NCBI GenBank assembly: GCA_963776225.1
Contig: CAVZLL010000004.1
Coordinates: forward strand, 248,001-312,000
DNA from: Bog-756 sp963776225
Lineage (GTDB): Bacteria > Actinomycetota > Acidimicrobiia > Acidimicrobiales > RAAP-2
Length of the DNA: 64,000 nucleotides
Reading direction: 5' to 3'
The position numbers and the translations under genes were made by a program. Each line of letters starts with the position of its first letter. Position 1 is the stretch's first letter. Below, piece after piece: positions 43,720 through 52,125 of this stretch. The notes beneath the pieces were generated by a model. The model was not told where the DNA came from. It did no database searches and saw only the letters and a program-made list of their open reading frames with translations.

Positions 43720-44175
43720 GCTCGGGAACCCCGGTGCTCGAGCCAGGCCCCGAGCAGCACGGCGGCAGCCGTCCGGTCCACCACCGAGCGCCTCCGGCGG
43801 CCCTTCGTGCCCGCCGCGGCGCAGTGAGTGCTCCGCGGTCACCGTCGTCAGGCGCTCGTCGAAGAGCTCCACGCTGACGCCGCGTCCCTCCAGGAGGGTG
43901 CGCAGTGCAGCGGCCTCGGCCTCGGCCGCCGCCGCCGCCGTTCCGCGCGTCCCGTCCAGGGAGAGCGGCAGACCCACGACCACGGTGGCCGCCTCCTCCT
44001 CCACGATCAGGTCCACGAGGGCACGGCGGTCCCGTTCGGGGTCCCCGGTGCGCACCACGGTGCCGAGCGGTGTGGCCAGGGTTCCCCCCGAGTCGCTCAC
44101 CGCGATGCCGATGCGGCGGGTGCCGAGGTCGACGCCGACCGCCCGCCCGCGTCGGGCCGGACCGTCCGTCCCCAC
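43716..44175 (-). pseudogene. ruvX: Holliday junction resolvase-like RuvX/YqgF with a 1-bp frameshift
   Basis: RuvX/YqgF is an RNase H-fold nuclease linked to rRNA processing and recombination. The N-terminal ~122 residues are normal: AVGVDLGTRRIGIAVSDSGG, VVVGLPLSLDGTRG, FDERLTTVTAEHSLRRGG. Near 43809-43815 (GGCGGGC) one extra base shifts the frame. In the other frame the expected end follows: the stretch SVVDRTAAAVLLGAWLEHRG with the last catalytic aspartate, then a TGA that overlaps the mltG GTG. That overlap supports the repaired reading. As written the C-terminal motif is lost. A sequence error is at least as likely as a true mutation. Confidence 0.85.
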
Positions 44176-44180
44176 GGAGC

Positions 44181-46769
44181 TCAGGATCCCCCGAGCACCC
44201 GACGTGCCTCCTCGAGGGCCGCGTCGATGCCGCTCGGGTCCTTGCCTCCGGCGACGGCGACCTCGGGCGAGCCGCCGCCGCCGCCGCCGAGGAGCGCGGA
44301 GAGCTGTTTGACCAGGGCTCCGGCGTCGATCTCTCCGTCGGCGGCCACCGCGAGGGAGGCCTTGGCGCCGTCCGGGCTCCCGCCGAGCACCACCGCCCGG
44401 AGCCGGCCGGTCGACCGGACGGTCTGGGCCAGGTCGCGGAGCTGGTCCGGGCTCAGGCCGTCCCTGCGGGCGACCACCACCCCATCGGACGAGGCGGCGA
44501 CCAGCGCGTCGGCGTCGGCACGCACCTCGCGGGAACGGGCCTGCTCGAGGGCCTTCTCCGCGGCGCGCTGGCGGTCGAGCAGTCGTTCGATCGCTTCGCC
44601 GACGTGCTCGGGGTCGGTGCGGAGCTGGGCGGCCGCCGTGGCGAGCAGCAGCTCCCGCGATGCGATCCGCTCGAGCGCACCCGCACCGGTCACCGCCTCG
44701 ATCCTGCGGGTGTTGGAGCCGATCGAGGACTCCGAGACCACGGTGATCGGGCCGATCATCCCGAGGGCGCCGACGTGGGTGCCGCCGCAGAGCTCGGTCG
44801 AGTGCGGCCCGGCCTGCACGACCCGGACCCGATCGCCGTACTTCTCGCCGAAGAAGGCGAGCGCGCCCATCGCCTCGGCTTCTGCTCTGGTGTGCTCCTC
44901 GACCACCACCGGGTCGTCGGCGAGCACGTCGGCATTGGCCGCGGCGGTGATCTCGGCGAGCTCGGCCGGCGCGACCGCCGAGTGGTGGCTGAAGTCGAAG
45001 CGCAACCGGTCCGGCGCGACCAGCGATCCCTGCTGGCGCACCTGGTCGCCGAGGACGCTGCGCAGGGCGGCGTGCAGGAGGTGGGTGCCGGTGTGGCTGC
45101 GCCGGAGCGCCTCGCGCCGCGGTCCGTCGATGGTCGCCACCGCGTCCTGTCCGACGAAGATCTCGCCGGTCACCGTGGCCCGGTGCGAGGTCAGCCCGGG
45201 AAGAGCGGAGACCGTGTCGTAGACGAACGCGGTCCCGGTCTCGGTGGCGATGGTCCCGGTGTCGCCCATCTGTCCCCCGCCCTCCGCGTAGAACGGGGTC
45301 CGGTCGAGGAAGAGCTCGACCTGGCCGGCGCGGTCGGGGGTGCGGTCGGTCAGCACGGCCACCACCCGGGCCGGTGCCGCGTACGCGTCGGGGCGTTGGC
45401 CGACGAAGACGGTGCGGCCCTCGGTGTCGAGGATCGACCGGTAGGCCTCCTCTCCGGCAGGGGCGCGGCCGGCCCGTGCCGCTGCCCGGGCCTGGGAGCG
45501 CTGGCGGTCCATGGCCGCCTCGAAGCCCTGCAGATCGACCGTCCGACCTGCCTCCTCGGCGATCTCGACGGTGAGCTCGACCGGGAAGCCGTAGGTGTCG
45601 TGCAGCTGGAAGGCCACCGCTCCCGGGACGGTCATCTCCCCGGTGGCGAGCTGCTCCTCGAGGATCGCCGACCCGGTGGCCAGGGTCCGAAGGAAGGCAT
45701 CCTCCTCCCGTGCCACCACGTCGTTCACCAGCTGGTGCTGCTCGGCGAGCCCGGGGTAGGGGCCCCCGAGGACCGCGACGGCCACGTCCACCAGGCGCGG
45801 GGTGAACGGTTCCTTGACCCCGAGCTGGCGGCCCCGGCGCACCGCCCGGCGGATGATCCGTCGCAGCACGTAGCCCCGACCCTCGTTGGCCGGCAGCACG
45901 CCGTCGGCGACCACCATGGACATGGCCCGGCCGTGGTCGGCCAGGATGCGCAGGGCCACGTCGTCCCGTTCGTCCTCGCCGTAGGTCCGGCCGGTGATCG
46001 ACTGGGCCTCCTCGAGGAGCGGCACGAAGAGCTCGGTGTCGAAGATCGAGTCGACACCGTTCAGGACGGGCAGGATTCGCTCGAGGCCCGCACCCGTGTC
46101 GATGCTGGGCCGCGGCAGCGCGTCCGTGGTGCCGTCCGGGTGGCGGTCGTACTGCATGAAGACCAGGTTCCAGATCTCGACGAAGCGCTCGGTGCCGCCG
46201 TGCGCCGGTCCGCCGTCGGCGCCGTACTCGGGACCCTTGTCGAAGAAGAGCTCGGAGCTCGGACCCCAGGGACCGACCCCATCGCCCTTCCACACATTGT
46301 CGTCGCCCATCCGCTGGATGCGCCCGGTCGGGACCCCGACCGCGTCGTGCCAGATGGCCGCTGCCTCGTCGTCGTCCTCGTGCACGGTGATCCACAGCCG
46401 GTCGCCGTCGATGCCCAGCACCCCGGTCACCAGCTCCCACGCGTAGCGGATGGCCTCGGACTTGAAGTAGTCGCCGAAGCTGAAGTTGCCCAGCATCTCG
46501 AAGAACGTGCAGTGGCGCTGGGTGGTGCCGACCAGGTCGATGTCGACGGTGCGGAAGCACTTCTGCACCGAGGTGGCACGGGGCCAGGGGGGTGTCTCGT
46601 CCCCCAGGAAGAACGGCTTGAACGGCACCATCCCGGCGATGGTGAACAGCACGGTCGGGTCATGGGGGATCAGGCTCGCCGACGGCACCAGGGTATGACC
46701 GCGGTCCGCGAAGAAGCCGGTGAACGCGGCTCGGAGGTGGTCGGCGTCGCGCGCCGTGCCGGAGGTCAC
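44181..46769 (-). CDS. alaS: Alanyl-tRNA synthetase
   Basis: Charges tRNA-Ala and edits mischarged Ser/Gly. It is 862 residues in the standard order: class II core (FFADRGHTLVPSASLIPHDP, FTIAGMVPFKPFFLG, FFEMLGNFSFGDYFK, SIDTGAGLERIL), tRNA recognition, the editing domain with HTGTHLLHAALR and TELCGGTHV zinc ligands, and the C-Ala domain with a poly-Gly stretch near the end. The GTG start (46769) gives the family N terminus. It is followed by ruvX after 5 bp. Confidence 0.96.
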   Translation of the reverse strand: MTSGTARDADHLRAAFTGFFADRGHTLVPSASLIPHDPTVLFTIAGMVPFKPFFLGDETPPWPRATSVQKCFRTVDIDLVGTTQRHCTFFEMLGNFSFGDYFKSEAIRYAWELVTGVLGIDGDRLWITVHEDDDEAAAIWHDAVGVPTGRIQRMGDDNVWKGDGVGPWGPSSELFFDKGPEYGADGGPAHGGTERFVEIWNLVFMQYDRHPDGTTDALPRPSIDTGAGLERILPVLNGVDSIFDTELFVPLLEEAQSITGRTYGEDERDDVALRILADHGRAMSMVVADGVLPANEGRGYVLRRIIRRAVRRGRQLGVKEPFTPRLVDVAVAVLGGPYPGLAEQHQLVNDVVAREEDAFLRTLATGSAILEEQLATGEMTVPGAVAFQLHDTYGFPVELTVEIAEEAGRTVDLQGFEAAMDRQRSQARAAARAGRAPAGEEAYRSILDTEGRTVFVGQRPDAYAAPARVVAVLTDRTPDRAGQVELFLDRTPFYAEGGGQMGDTGTIATETGTAFVYDTVSALPGLTSHRATVTGEIFVGQDAVATIDGPRREALRRSHTGTHLLHAALRSVLGDQVRQQGSLVAPDRLRFDFSHHSAVAPAELAEITAAANADVLADDPVVVEEHTRAEAEAMGALAFFGEKYGDRVRVVQAGPHSTELCGGTHVGALGMIGPITVVSESSIGSNTRRIEAVTGAGALERIASRELLLATAAAQLRTDPEHVGEAIERLLDRQRAAEKALEQARSREVRADADALVAASSDGVVVARRDGLSPDQLRDLAQTVRSTGRLRAVVLGGSPDGAKASLAVAADGEIDAGALVKQLSALLGGGGGGSPEVAVAGGKDPSGIDAALEEARRVLGGS

Positions 46770-46780
46770 GACCTGCAATC

Positions 46781-47131
46781 CTAATGGCCCAGGTGAGAGG
46801 CTGATTCTCGCCTCGAAGCCCTCTCGGCTCGCGCCACCGGCCGGGGGCGGTCGGGGACGGTCGCGCCGGAGGGCGCCAGCTGCTCCCAGAGCTCCGACTC
46901 CCGGCGCTGCTTCTCGGAACGACCGGAGTCCACCGCCTCGCGCACCCGCCGGCCGGCGGTCCCGGCCGCCTGGCGTGCGGACCGACCGACCTCCGCCGCG
47001 AGCGACTCGGGCTGCATCCGAGCCGCGGCCTGCTCGATGGTGCGCCGGACCTTGCGTTCCGCCCAGAGCGCCGATCCCGCCCCGGCCACCACCCCGGTCA
47101 TCAACCAGAGCGCGCGCCGCGGAACGATCAC
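46781..47131 (-). CDS. Small membrane-anchored protein, function unknown
   Basis: A 116-residue protein with one N-terminal membrane helix (LWLMTGVVAGAGSALWA) and then a charged helical stretch rich in Arg, Ala and Glu (ERKVRRTIEQAAARMQPESL). I do not assign a function. Similar small proteins often lie upstream of alaS in actinobacteria. Its GTG start overlaps the stop of the next upstream gene (GTGA). Confidence 0.7.
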   Translation of the reverse strand: MIVPRRALWLMTGVVAGAGSALWAERKVRRTIEQAAARMQPESLAAEVGRSARQAAGTAGRRVREAVDSGRSEKQRRESELWEQLAPSGATVPDRPRPVARAERASRRESASHLGH

Positions 47132-47526
47132 CGGCTCCGGTCGCGGGGCACCGGGGTGCCGTTGCGGTCCGCGTCGCCCGATGCGAGCCGACGGATCCCG
47201 GTCGCCGCACCCGCGCGGACGGCGAGGACCTTGACCACCGGGTTGGCGAAGGCGCGGTAGGCGAGGCGCGAGGCCGAGTCGACCGTCGCGTGCACCGCTT
47301 CGGTCGAATCGAGCACGGCGCCGACCCGCTCCATCTCGGTTGCGGCCTGGTCGACCACACGGTGGGCGTCAGCGACCAGCGGCACCGTCTGCCGGCGCAG
47401 CTCGTCGGCCATCGTGCCGATCCGCTGCACCTGGCGCCGGAGCGATGCGATGGCGACCAGGAGGCCCGCCACGGCCGTCACACAGGCAATGCTGGCCACC
47501 AGGACGGCGATCTCTCCAGCGGTCAT
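47128..47526 (-). CDS. DUF948-like membrane protein
   Basis: A 132-residue protein with one N-terminal membrane helix (VLVASIACVTAVAGLLVAIA) and a long coiled-coil-prone region (LRRQVQRIGTMADELRRQTV). This matches the general plan of DUF948 proteins found upstream of alaS in related bacteria. Function unknown. A TAAGCT box is 9 nt before the ATG, so this is probably the first gene of the alaS-ruvX-mltG-aroE unit. Confidence 0.7.
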   Translation of the reverse strand: MTAGEIAVLVASIACVTAVAGLLVAIASLRRQVQRIGTMADELRRQTVPLVADAHRVVDQAATEMERVGAVLDSTEAVHATVDSASRLAYRAFANPVVKVLAVRAGAATGIRRLASGDADRNGTPVPRDRSR

Positions 47527-47535
47527 GATCGGAGC

Positions 47536-47541
47536 AGCTTA
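47536..47541 (-). promoter_or_regulatory. -10-like box of the alaS operon
   Basis: TAAGCT on the minus strand, 9 nt before the ATG at 47526. Confidence 0.4.
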
Positions 47542-47618
47542 GATCGCCCCGGCTCGGACCCGGGTGTCCGGGCGGGTCGCCTGCGCCCCCGCCGGCGCGC
47601 CCCGCGGCGGTCCTCCGG

Positions 47619-50600
47619 TCAGGTCGACGCCATCCCGACCACCGGGCGATTGAGGGTGAGGTTGCCGGTCGACCCGTAGAAGGCGGCGTCCCCGAAGGCG
47701 AAGATGCCGCCGTCGGAGGCCACCAGCCAGTAGCCGCGTCCGGTCAGCGAGGGCGCCATCCCGACCACCGGACGGTTGAGGACGAGGTTGCCGGTCGACC
47801 CGTGGAAGGCGGCGTCCCCGTAGGCGAAGATGCCGCCGTCGGAGGCGACCAGCCAGTAGCCGCGTCCGTCGGGGGTCGCGGCCGTCCCGACCACCGGACG
47901 GTTGAGGACGAGGTTGCCCGATGAGCCGTAGAAGCCGGCGTCCCCGTAGGCGAAGATGCCGCCGTCGGAGGCGACCAGCCAGTACCCCCTGTCATCGGGG
48001 GTGGACGCCATCCCGACCACCGGACGGTTGAGGACGAGGTTGCCCGATGAGCCGTAGAAGCCGGCGTCCCCGTAGGCGAAGATGCCGCCGTCGGAGGCCA
48101 CCAGCCAGTAGCCGCGTCCGTCGGGGGTCGCGGCCATCCCGACCACCGGACGGTTGAGGACGAGGTTGCCCGATGAGCCGTAGAAGCCGGCGTCCCCGTA
48201 GGCGAAGATGCCGCCGTCGGAGGCGACGAGCCAGTACCCCCTGTCATCGGGGGTGGACGCCATCCCGACCACCGGACGGTTGAGGACGAGGTTGCCCGAT
48301 GAGCCGAAGAAGCCGGCGTTGCCGTAGTCGAAGATGCCCCCGTCGGTGGCGACCAGCCAGTAGCCGGGCAGCGCGAAGGTGTACCGGTCGGCGGTGATCG
48401 CCGGGCTGGTCCCGTCCGGGGAGGTCACCGAGACGTCCACGGTGGCCCCGCGGGCCGGACCGGGCGGCACGACTGCCACGATCGAACGGTTGGAGGTGAC
48501 CCTGAAGGAGGGGGACGGAGTGGTTCCGAAGCGGACCGCGGTCGCGCCACCGAAGTCGGAGCCGCTGATGGTGACCTGCCCGCCGCCCGCGGTCGGACCC
48601 CTGGTCGGGACCACCGAGGTGACTTCCGGGGAGATGAAGGTGAAGGTCGCCGCCGGCACCGCGGCGCTGGTCCCCGCCGCAGGGCCCGTGGTGGTGACCG
48701 TGACCACCGACTGCCGACCGCTCACCACGTCCGGGGTGGTCACGGTCACCGTGGTCGGGGTGTGGGCGGTGACGACCGCCGGGGTCCCCCCGAACCGGAC
48801 GGTCGGCGTGCCGGAGCCGAAGCCCGAGCCGCCGATGACCACGGTCTGGGCGCCCGACGCCCTTCCCGAGGCCGGCGAGAGCCCGGTGACCGCCGGGCAG
48901 CCGGCGGCAGACCCCGAGAGCAGGCCGAGGAGGAGGGCGGCCTTCGGGCTCCCCCACCCCGTGGCCAGGTCGTAGCCCGCCCGGGCGGCGAACTGCCCCC
49001 CGGTCATCCCCGGGAAGATGCTGTTGTTGCCGAGGGTCACGTCGTTGAAGGACGAGGCGGCCCCCGACGAGTAGAGCGCGGGGCCGAGCCGCCCGGCCGG
49101 GGAGGCGCACCCCTGGTCGGTGGCCGTGACCACCGCGGCCCAGAGGGGGGCGGCCACACTGGTCCCGCCCGCCGGAAGCCACTCGCCGCCGAAGAAGATC
49201 ACGGCACCGTGGTCCGGGTCGGCGCTGGCCGCCACGTCGGGGACCTCTCGGCACTGTCCGCTCCCGTGCGGCGGGCAGGTGAACTGGGTGGTGCCCGGGA
49301 TCTGGGCACCGGGCACCTGCTGCCAGGTGGGGGCGACGAACACGGTCGAGTTGCCCCCTCCCCCGGCGCCCTCGGCCCCGTTCCAAACCGTCTCGGTCGG
49401 GGCGTTCGGGCTGGCCGCGGTGAGCGAGGTGCCGCCCACGCCGGTCACGTCGGGCTGGTCGGCCGGGTCGTCGACTGCGAGCGTCTGGGACCCTGTTTCG
49501 GGGTAGCAGTCGCTCGAGCCCGAGTCTCCCGAGGCGGCGAGCACGGTCTGTCCCTGAGCGGCGGCCTGGGCGAACAGCGTGGTCTCCGTCGCGCGGTCGG
49601 TCGGATCGATGACCGGCTCGCACTGGCCCCAGCTGGTCGAGAGCACCTTGGCCCTGTCGCCGTCGACCATGGCCCGATAGGTGTCCATCGGTCCGGTCGG
49701 GCTCTGGGGGCCCGTGTAGACGATGACCGACGACGAGGGTGCGAGCCCCGCCACCGTCTCGATGTCGAGCGCGGCCTCACCGGACTCGACGGTCGTGCCG
49801 GCGCCACCGTCGACGGTGACGTCGGTCACCGGAACGTGGATTCCGTAGCAGGACTCGTAGGTCTGGATGTCGCCCGGCTGGTAGGACTCGAGCTCGAAGA
49901 CCCCGACGCTCTGGCCGGCGCCCGCCCGTCCCTCGCCGTAGAGGGTGGAGAGGCCGTAGGTCGAGGCCAGTTGATCGGCGGTCCAGGCCCCCTGCCCACG
50001 AAGCGACGCAGCCGCCGGGCACGGCGACGGGCCGAGATGGGCGACCGGAGTGGCCGATCCGCCCGGGTTCGCCGTCGCCGGGAGGCGTCCGGTCCCCGTG
50101 GGGCCACCACCGAGCACGATTCGGGGGTGCAGGGCCGCCTTCTCCGACAGGCCGATCACCCCCCGGATGGCGGGCGCGAGCGCCGCCGGCACCGTTGGAT
50201 CGCCGAGACCGACCCGGGCCACCGTGCCGCTCGGCAGCCGTGCCTCGACCAGGCGCACCGCGAAGGTCCGTTCCACCTCGGCGGCCGGACCCGACACGGG
50301 GACGAACAGACCGTCCGACGCGGTCGGGCCGACCTCGAGCCCGCTCGACGAGAGCCACGCCCGGGTCGCGGCGAGCGTCGCGTCAGCGGGACCGAAGGCG
50401 GTCCCGAAGCGGCCCTTGGGCAGATAGTGGCGGTAGTCCGGGCTCCCCGGGGTGGAGACGGCCAGGACGAACGCGTCGAGCGCCGCCGGGTCCCGTGGCC
50501 GGAGCACCACCTCGGCGTGGACGATGGACGCCGGGTCGGCCGGACCCTCGACGGCGGCCCCGGTCGGCAGGGTCGAGCCGGTGCCCACCAGCGGGGTCAT

Positions 50601-50738
50601 CACCGGGCCATGCGCCGGACCGGCCGTCGCCGGACCCGCCAAGCCCAGGGTCGGCACCACGACGGCCAGCGCAGTGACGACCCATCGGATGGCGGGGACC
50701 CATCGGGTGGCGGGGACCGCGGATGTCGACGCCGGCAT
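47619..50738 (-). CDS. Secreted sedolisin (S53) peptidase with two IPT/TIG domains and six C-terminal repeats
   Basis: A 1039-residue exported protein. A signal peptide (about 1-40, hydrophobic VVTALAVVVPTLGLA) is followed by a pro-kumamolisin domain (~65-200) and an S53 catalytic domain (~250-610). The triad is visible: Glu321 and Asp325 in GEAALDIE, Ser527 in GGTSVAAP, and oxyanion Asp405 in SGDSG. The C-terminal calcium loop is GYDLATGWGSP. Two IPT/TIG folds (614-702, 704-789) lead to six 42-residue GYWLVASDGGIF repeats. It is probably an acid-active secreted protease whose repeats bind or display. It lies 4 bp after rarA, an unexpected operon mate. Confidence 0.92.
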   Translation of the reverse strand: MPASTSAVPATRWVPAIRWVVTALAVVVPTLGLAGPATAGPAHGPVMTPLVGTGSTLPTGAAVEGPADPASIVHAEVVLRPRDPAALDAFVLAVSTPGSPDYRHYLPKGRFGTAFGPADATLAATRAWLSSSGLEVGPTASDGLFVPVSGPAAEVERTFAVRLVEARLPSGTVARVGLGDPTVPAALAPAIRGVIGLSEKAALHPRIVLGGGPTGTGRLPATANPGGSATPVAHLGPSPCPAAASLRGQGAWTADQLASTYGLSTLYGEGRAGAGQSVGVFELESYQPGDIQTYESCYGIHVPVTDVTVDGGAGTTVESGEAALDIETVAGLAPSSSVIVYTGPQSPTGPMDTYRAMVDGDRAKVLSTSWGQCEPVIDPTDRATETTLFAQAAAQGQTVLAASGDSGSSDCYPETGSQTLAVDDPADQPDVTGVGGTSLTAASPNAPTETVWNGAEGAGGGGNSTVFVAPTWQQVPGAQIPGTTQFTCPPHGSGQCREVPDVAASADPDHGAVIFFGGEWLPAGGTSVAAPLWAAVVTATDQGCASPAGRLGPALYSSGAASSFNDVTLGNNSIFPGMTGGQFAARAGYDLATGWGSPKAALLLGLLSGSAAGCPAVTGLSPASGRASGAQTVVIGGSGFGSGTPTVRFGGTPAVVTAHTPTTVTVTTPDVVSGRQSVVTVTTTGPAAGTSAAVPAATFTFISPEVTSVVPTRGPTAGGGQVTISGSDFGGATAVRFGTTPSPSFRVTSNRSIVAVVPPGPARGATVDVSVTSPDGTSPAITADRYTFALPGYWLVATDGGIFDYGNAGFFGSSGNLVLNRPVVGMASTPDDRGYWLVASDGGIFAYGDAGFYGSSGNLVLNRPVVGMAATPDGRGYWLVASDGGIFAYGDAGFYGSSGNLVLNRPVVGMASTPDDRGYWLVASDGGIFAYGDAGFYGSSGNLVLNRPVVGTAATPDGRGYWLVASDGGIFAYGDAAFHGSTGNLVLNRPVVGMAPSLTGRGYWLVASDGGIFAFGDAAFYGSTGNLTLNRPVVGMAST
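47622..48365 (-). repeat. Six tandem 126-bp coding repeats in the S53 gene
   Basis: The period is 126 bp (42 residues), and the last copy is cut at 38 residues by the stop codon. Copies 2-4 are nearly identical at DNA level, copies 1, 5 and 6 differ slightly. The consensus begins GYWLVASDGGIFAYGDAGFY and ends with a block like LVLNRPVVGMASTPDDR. Confidence 0.97.
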
Positions 50739-50742
50739 CGGG

Positions 50743-52116
50743 TCAGTCTTCCCGATCCGCCACTGCAGCGGACGGCCCCGGGCCATTCCCCGGCTCGGCA
50801 CCCGACCCGGTACTCGACTCCTCCCCCGGCTCCGCTCCGGATCGCCACCGCCGGAGCCGCTCGGACACCACCGCCTCGTGGCCGCGGTCGCTCGGCTCGT
50901 AGTAGCGGGCGGCCATCCCGGGCGGCCGGTACTCCTGGGCGACGAAGGCGTCGGGGTGGTCGTGCGGGTACTCGTACCCCTCACCGTGCCCGATTGCCGC
51001 CGCGCTGCGGTAGTGGGCGTCGCGCAGGTGGGCGGGCACGTCGCCCCGCGGTCCCTCCCTGACGTCCTGCACCGCACGCCCGAGTGCGATGGTGACCCGG
51101 TTGGACTTGGGGGCACAGGCCAGGTGCACGACCGCCTGTGCGAGATTGAGCCGGGCCTCGGGCAGCCCCACGAACTCGACCGCCCGGGCCGCCGCGTCCG
51201 CCACCACCAGGGCCAGCGGGTCGGCCTCCCCGACGTCCTCGCTGGCGAGGATCACCAGGCGGCGGGCGATGAAGCGGGCATCCTCCCCCGACTCGAGCAT
51301 CCGGGCCAGCCAGTAGAGGCCCGCGTCGGGATCGGAGCCCCGGACCGCCTTGATGAAGGCGCTGACCTGGTCGTAGTGGCCGTCCTCGCCGTAGTGCTGG
51401 AGCCGGGTGTGGCGGGCCCGCTCCACGTCGTCGAGGGAGACCGGCCGCGTGCCGGCCAGGGTCAGGGCAACCTCGAGGGTGGTCAGCACCGCCCGGGCGT
51501 CCCCGTCGGCGAGCCCCACCAGGGCGGCCACCGCCTCGGGCTCGGCCGAGGCGCCCTCGGCGTCCAGCCCACGCGCGACGACCGCGGACAGCTCGTCGTC
51601 GGAGAGGGGCTCGAGGCGCCACAGGGTCGACCGGGAGAGCAGCGGCGCGTTGACCTCGAAGAAGGGGTTCTCGGTGGTGGCCCCGATCAGCACCAGCAGG
51701 CCCTCCTCGACGGAGGGGAGCAGGGCGTCCTGCTGGGCGCGGTTGAACCGGTGGACCTCGTCGAGGAAGAGGATGGTGCCGCGACCCTGTTCCCCGAGGA
51801 GCCGCCGCGCGCCGTCGACCACCTCGCGGACGTCCTTGACCCCTGCGGTCACCGCGGAGAGCGGGACGAACTGCTTGGCCGTGGCGGTGGCCACGACCGC
51901 GGCCAGGGTCGTCTTGCCGGTTCCCGGTGGGCCCCACAGGAGCGCCGAGGTCAGCCGGTCCGACTCGATGAGCGCACGCAACGGTGCGCCCGGCCCGATC
52001 AGGTGCTGTTGACCGATGATCTCGTCGAGGGTCCGCGGTCGCAGGCGGGCCGCGAGGGGGGCCCGGGCGGTGAGGCGCTCCTGTGCGGCCCCCGAGAACA
52101 GGTCGTCACCGGCCAC
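50743..52116 (-). CDS. rarA: Replication-associated recombination ATPase RarA (MgsA)
   Basis: An AAA+ clamp-loader-like ATPase acting at stalled replication forks. It is 457 residues. It has LRPRTLDEIIGQQHLIGPG, Walker A GPPGTGKTT, Walker B ILFLDEVHRFNRAQQD, sensor 1 GATTENPFFEV, and the C-terminal tetramer domain with YWLARMLESGEDARFIARR and LASEDVGEADP. The last ~35 residues are a Gly/Ser/Glu-rich tail. The GTG start is 9 bp after the aspS stop. Confidence 0.95.
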   Translation of the reverse strand: MAGDDLFSGAAQERLTARAPLAARLRPRTLDEIIGQQHLIGPGAPLRALIESDRLTSALLWGPPGTGKTTLAAVVATATAKQFVPLSAVTAGVKDVREVVDGARRLLGEQGRGTILFLDEVHRFNRAQQDALLPSVEEGLLVLIGATTENPFFEVNAPLLSRSTLWRLEPLSDDELSAVVARGLDAEGASAEPEAVAALVGLADGDARAVLTTLEVALTLAGTRPVSLDDVERARHTRLQHYGEDGHYDQVSAFIKAVRGSDPDAGLYWLARMLESGEDARFIARRLVILASEDVGEADPLALVVADAAARAVEFVGLPEARLNLAQAVVHLACAPKSNRVTIALGRAVQDVREGPRGDVPAHLRDAHYRSAAAIGHGEGYEYPHDHPDAFVAQEYRPPGMAARYYEPSDRGHEAVVSERLRRWRSGAEPGEESSTGSGAEPGNGPGPSAAVADRED

Positions 52117-52125
52117 CGCGCACCC

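Noticed and set aside
47622..48365. CRISPR-like periodic repeats
   Set aside because: The 126-bp period is coding, has no unique spacers and translates to protein repeats; no cas genes are present.
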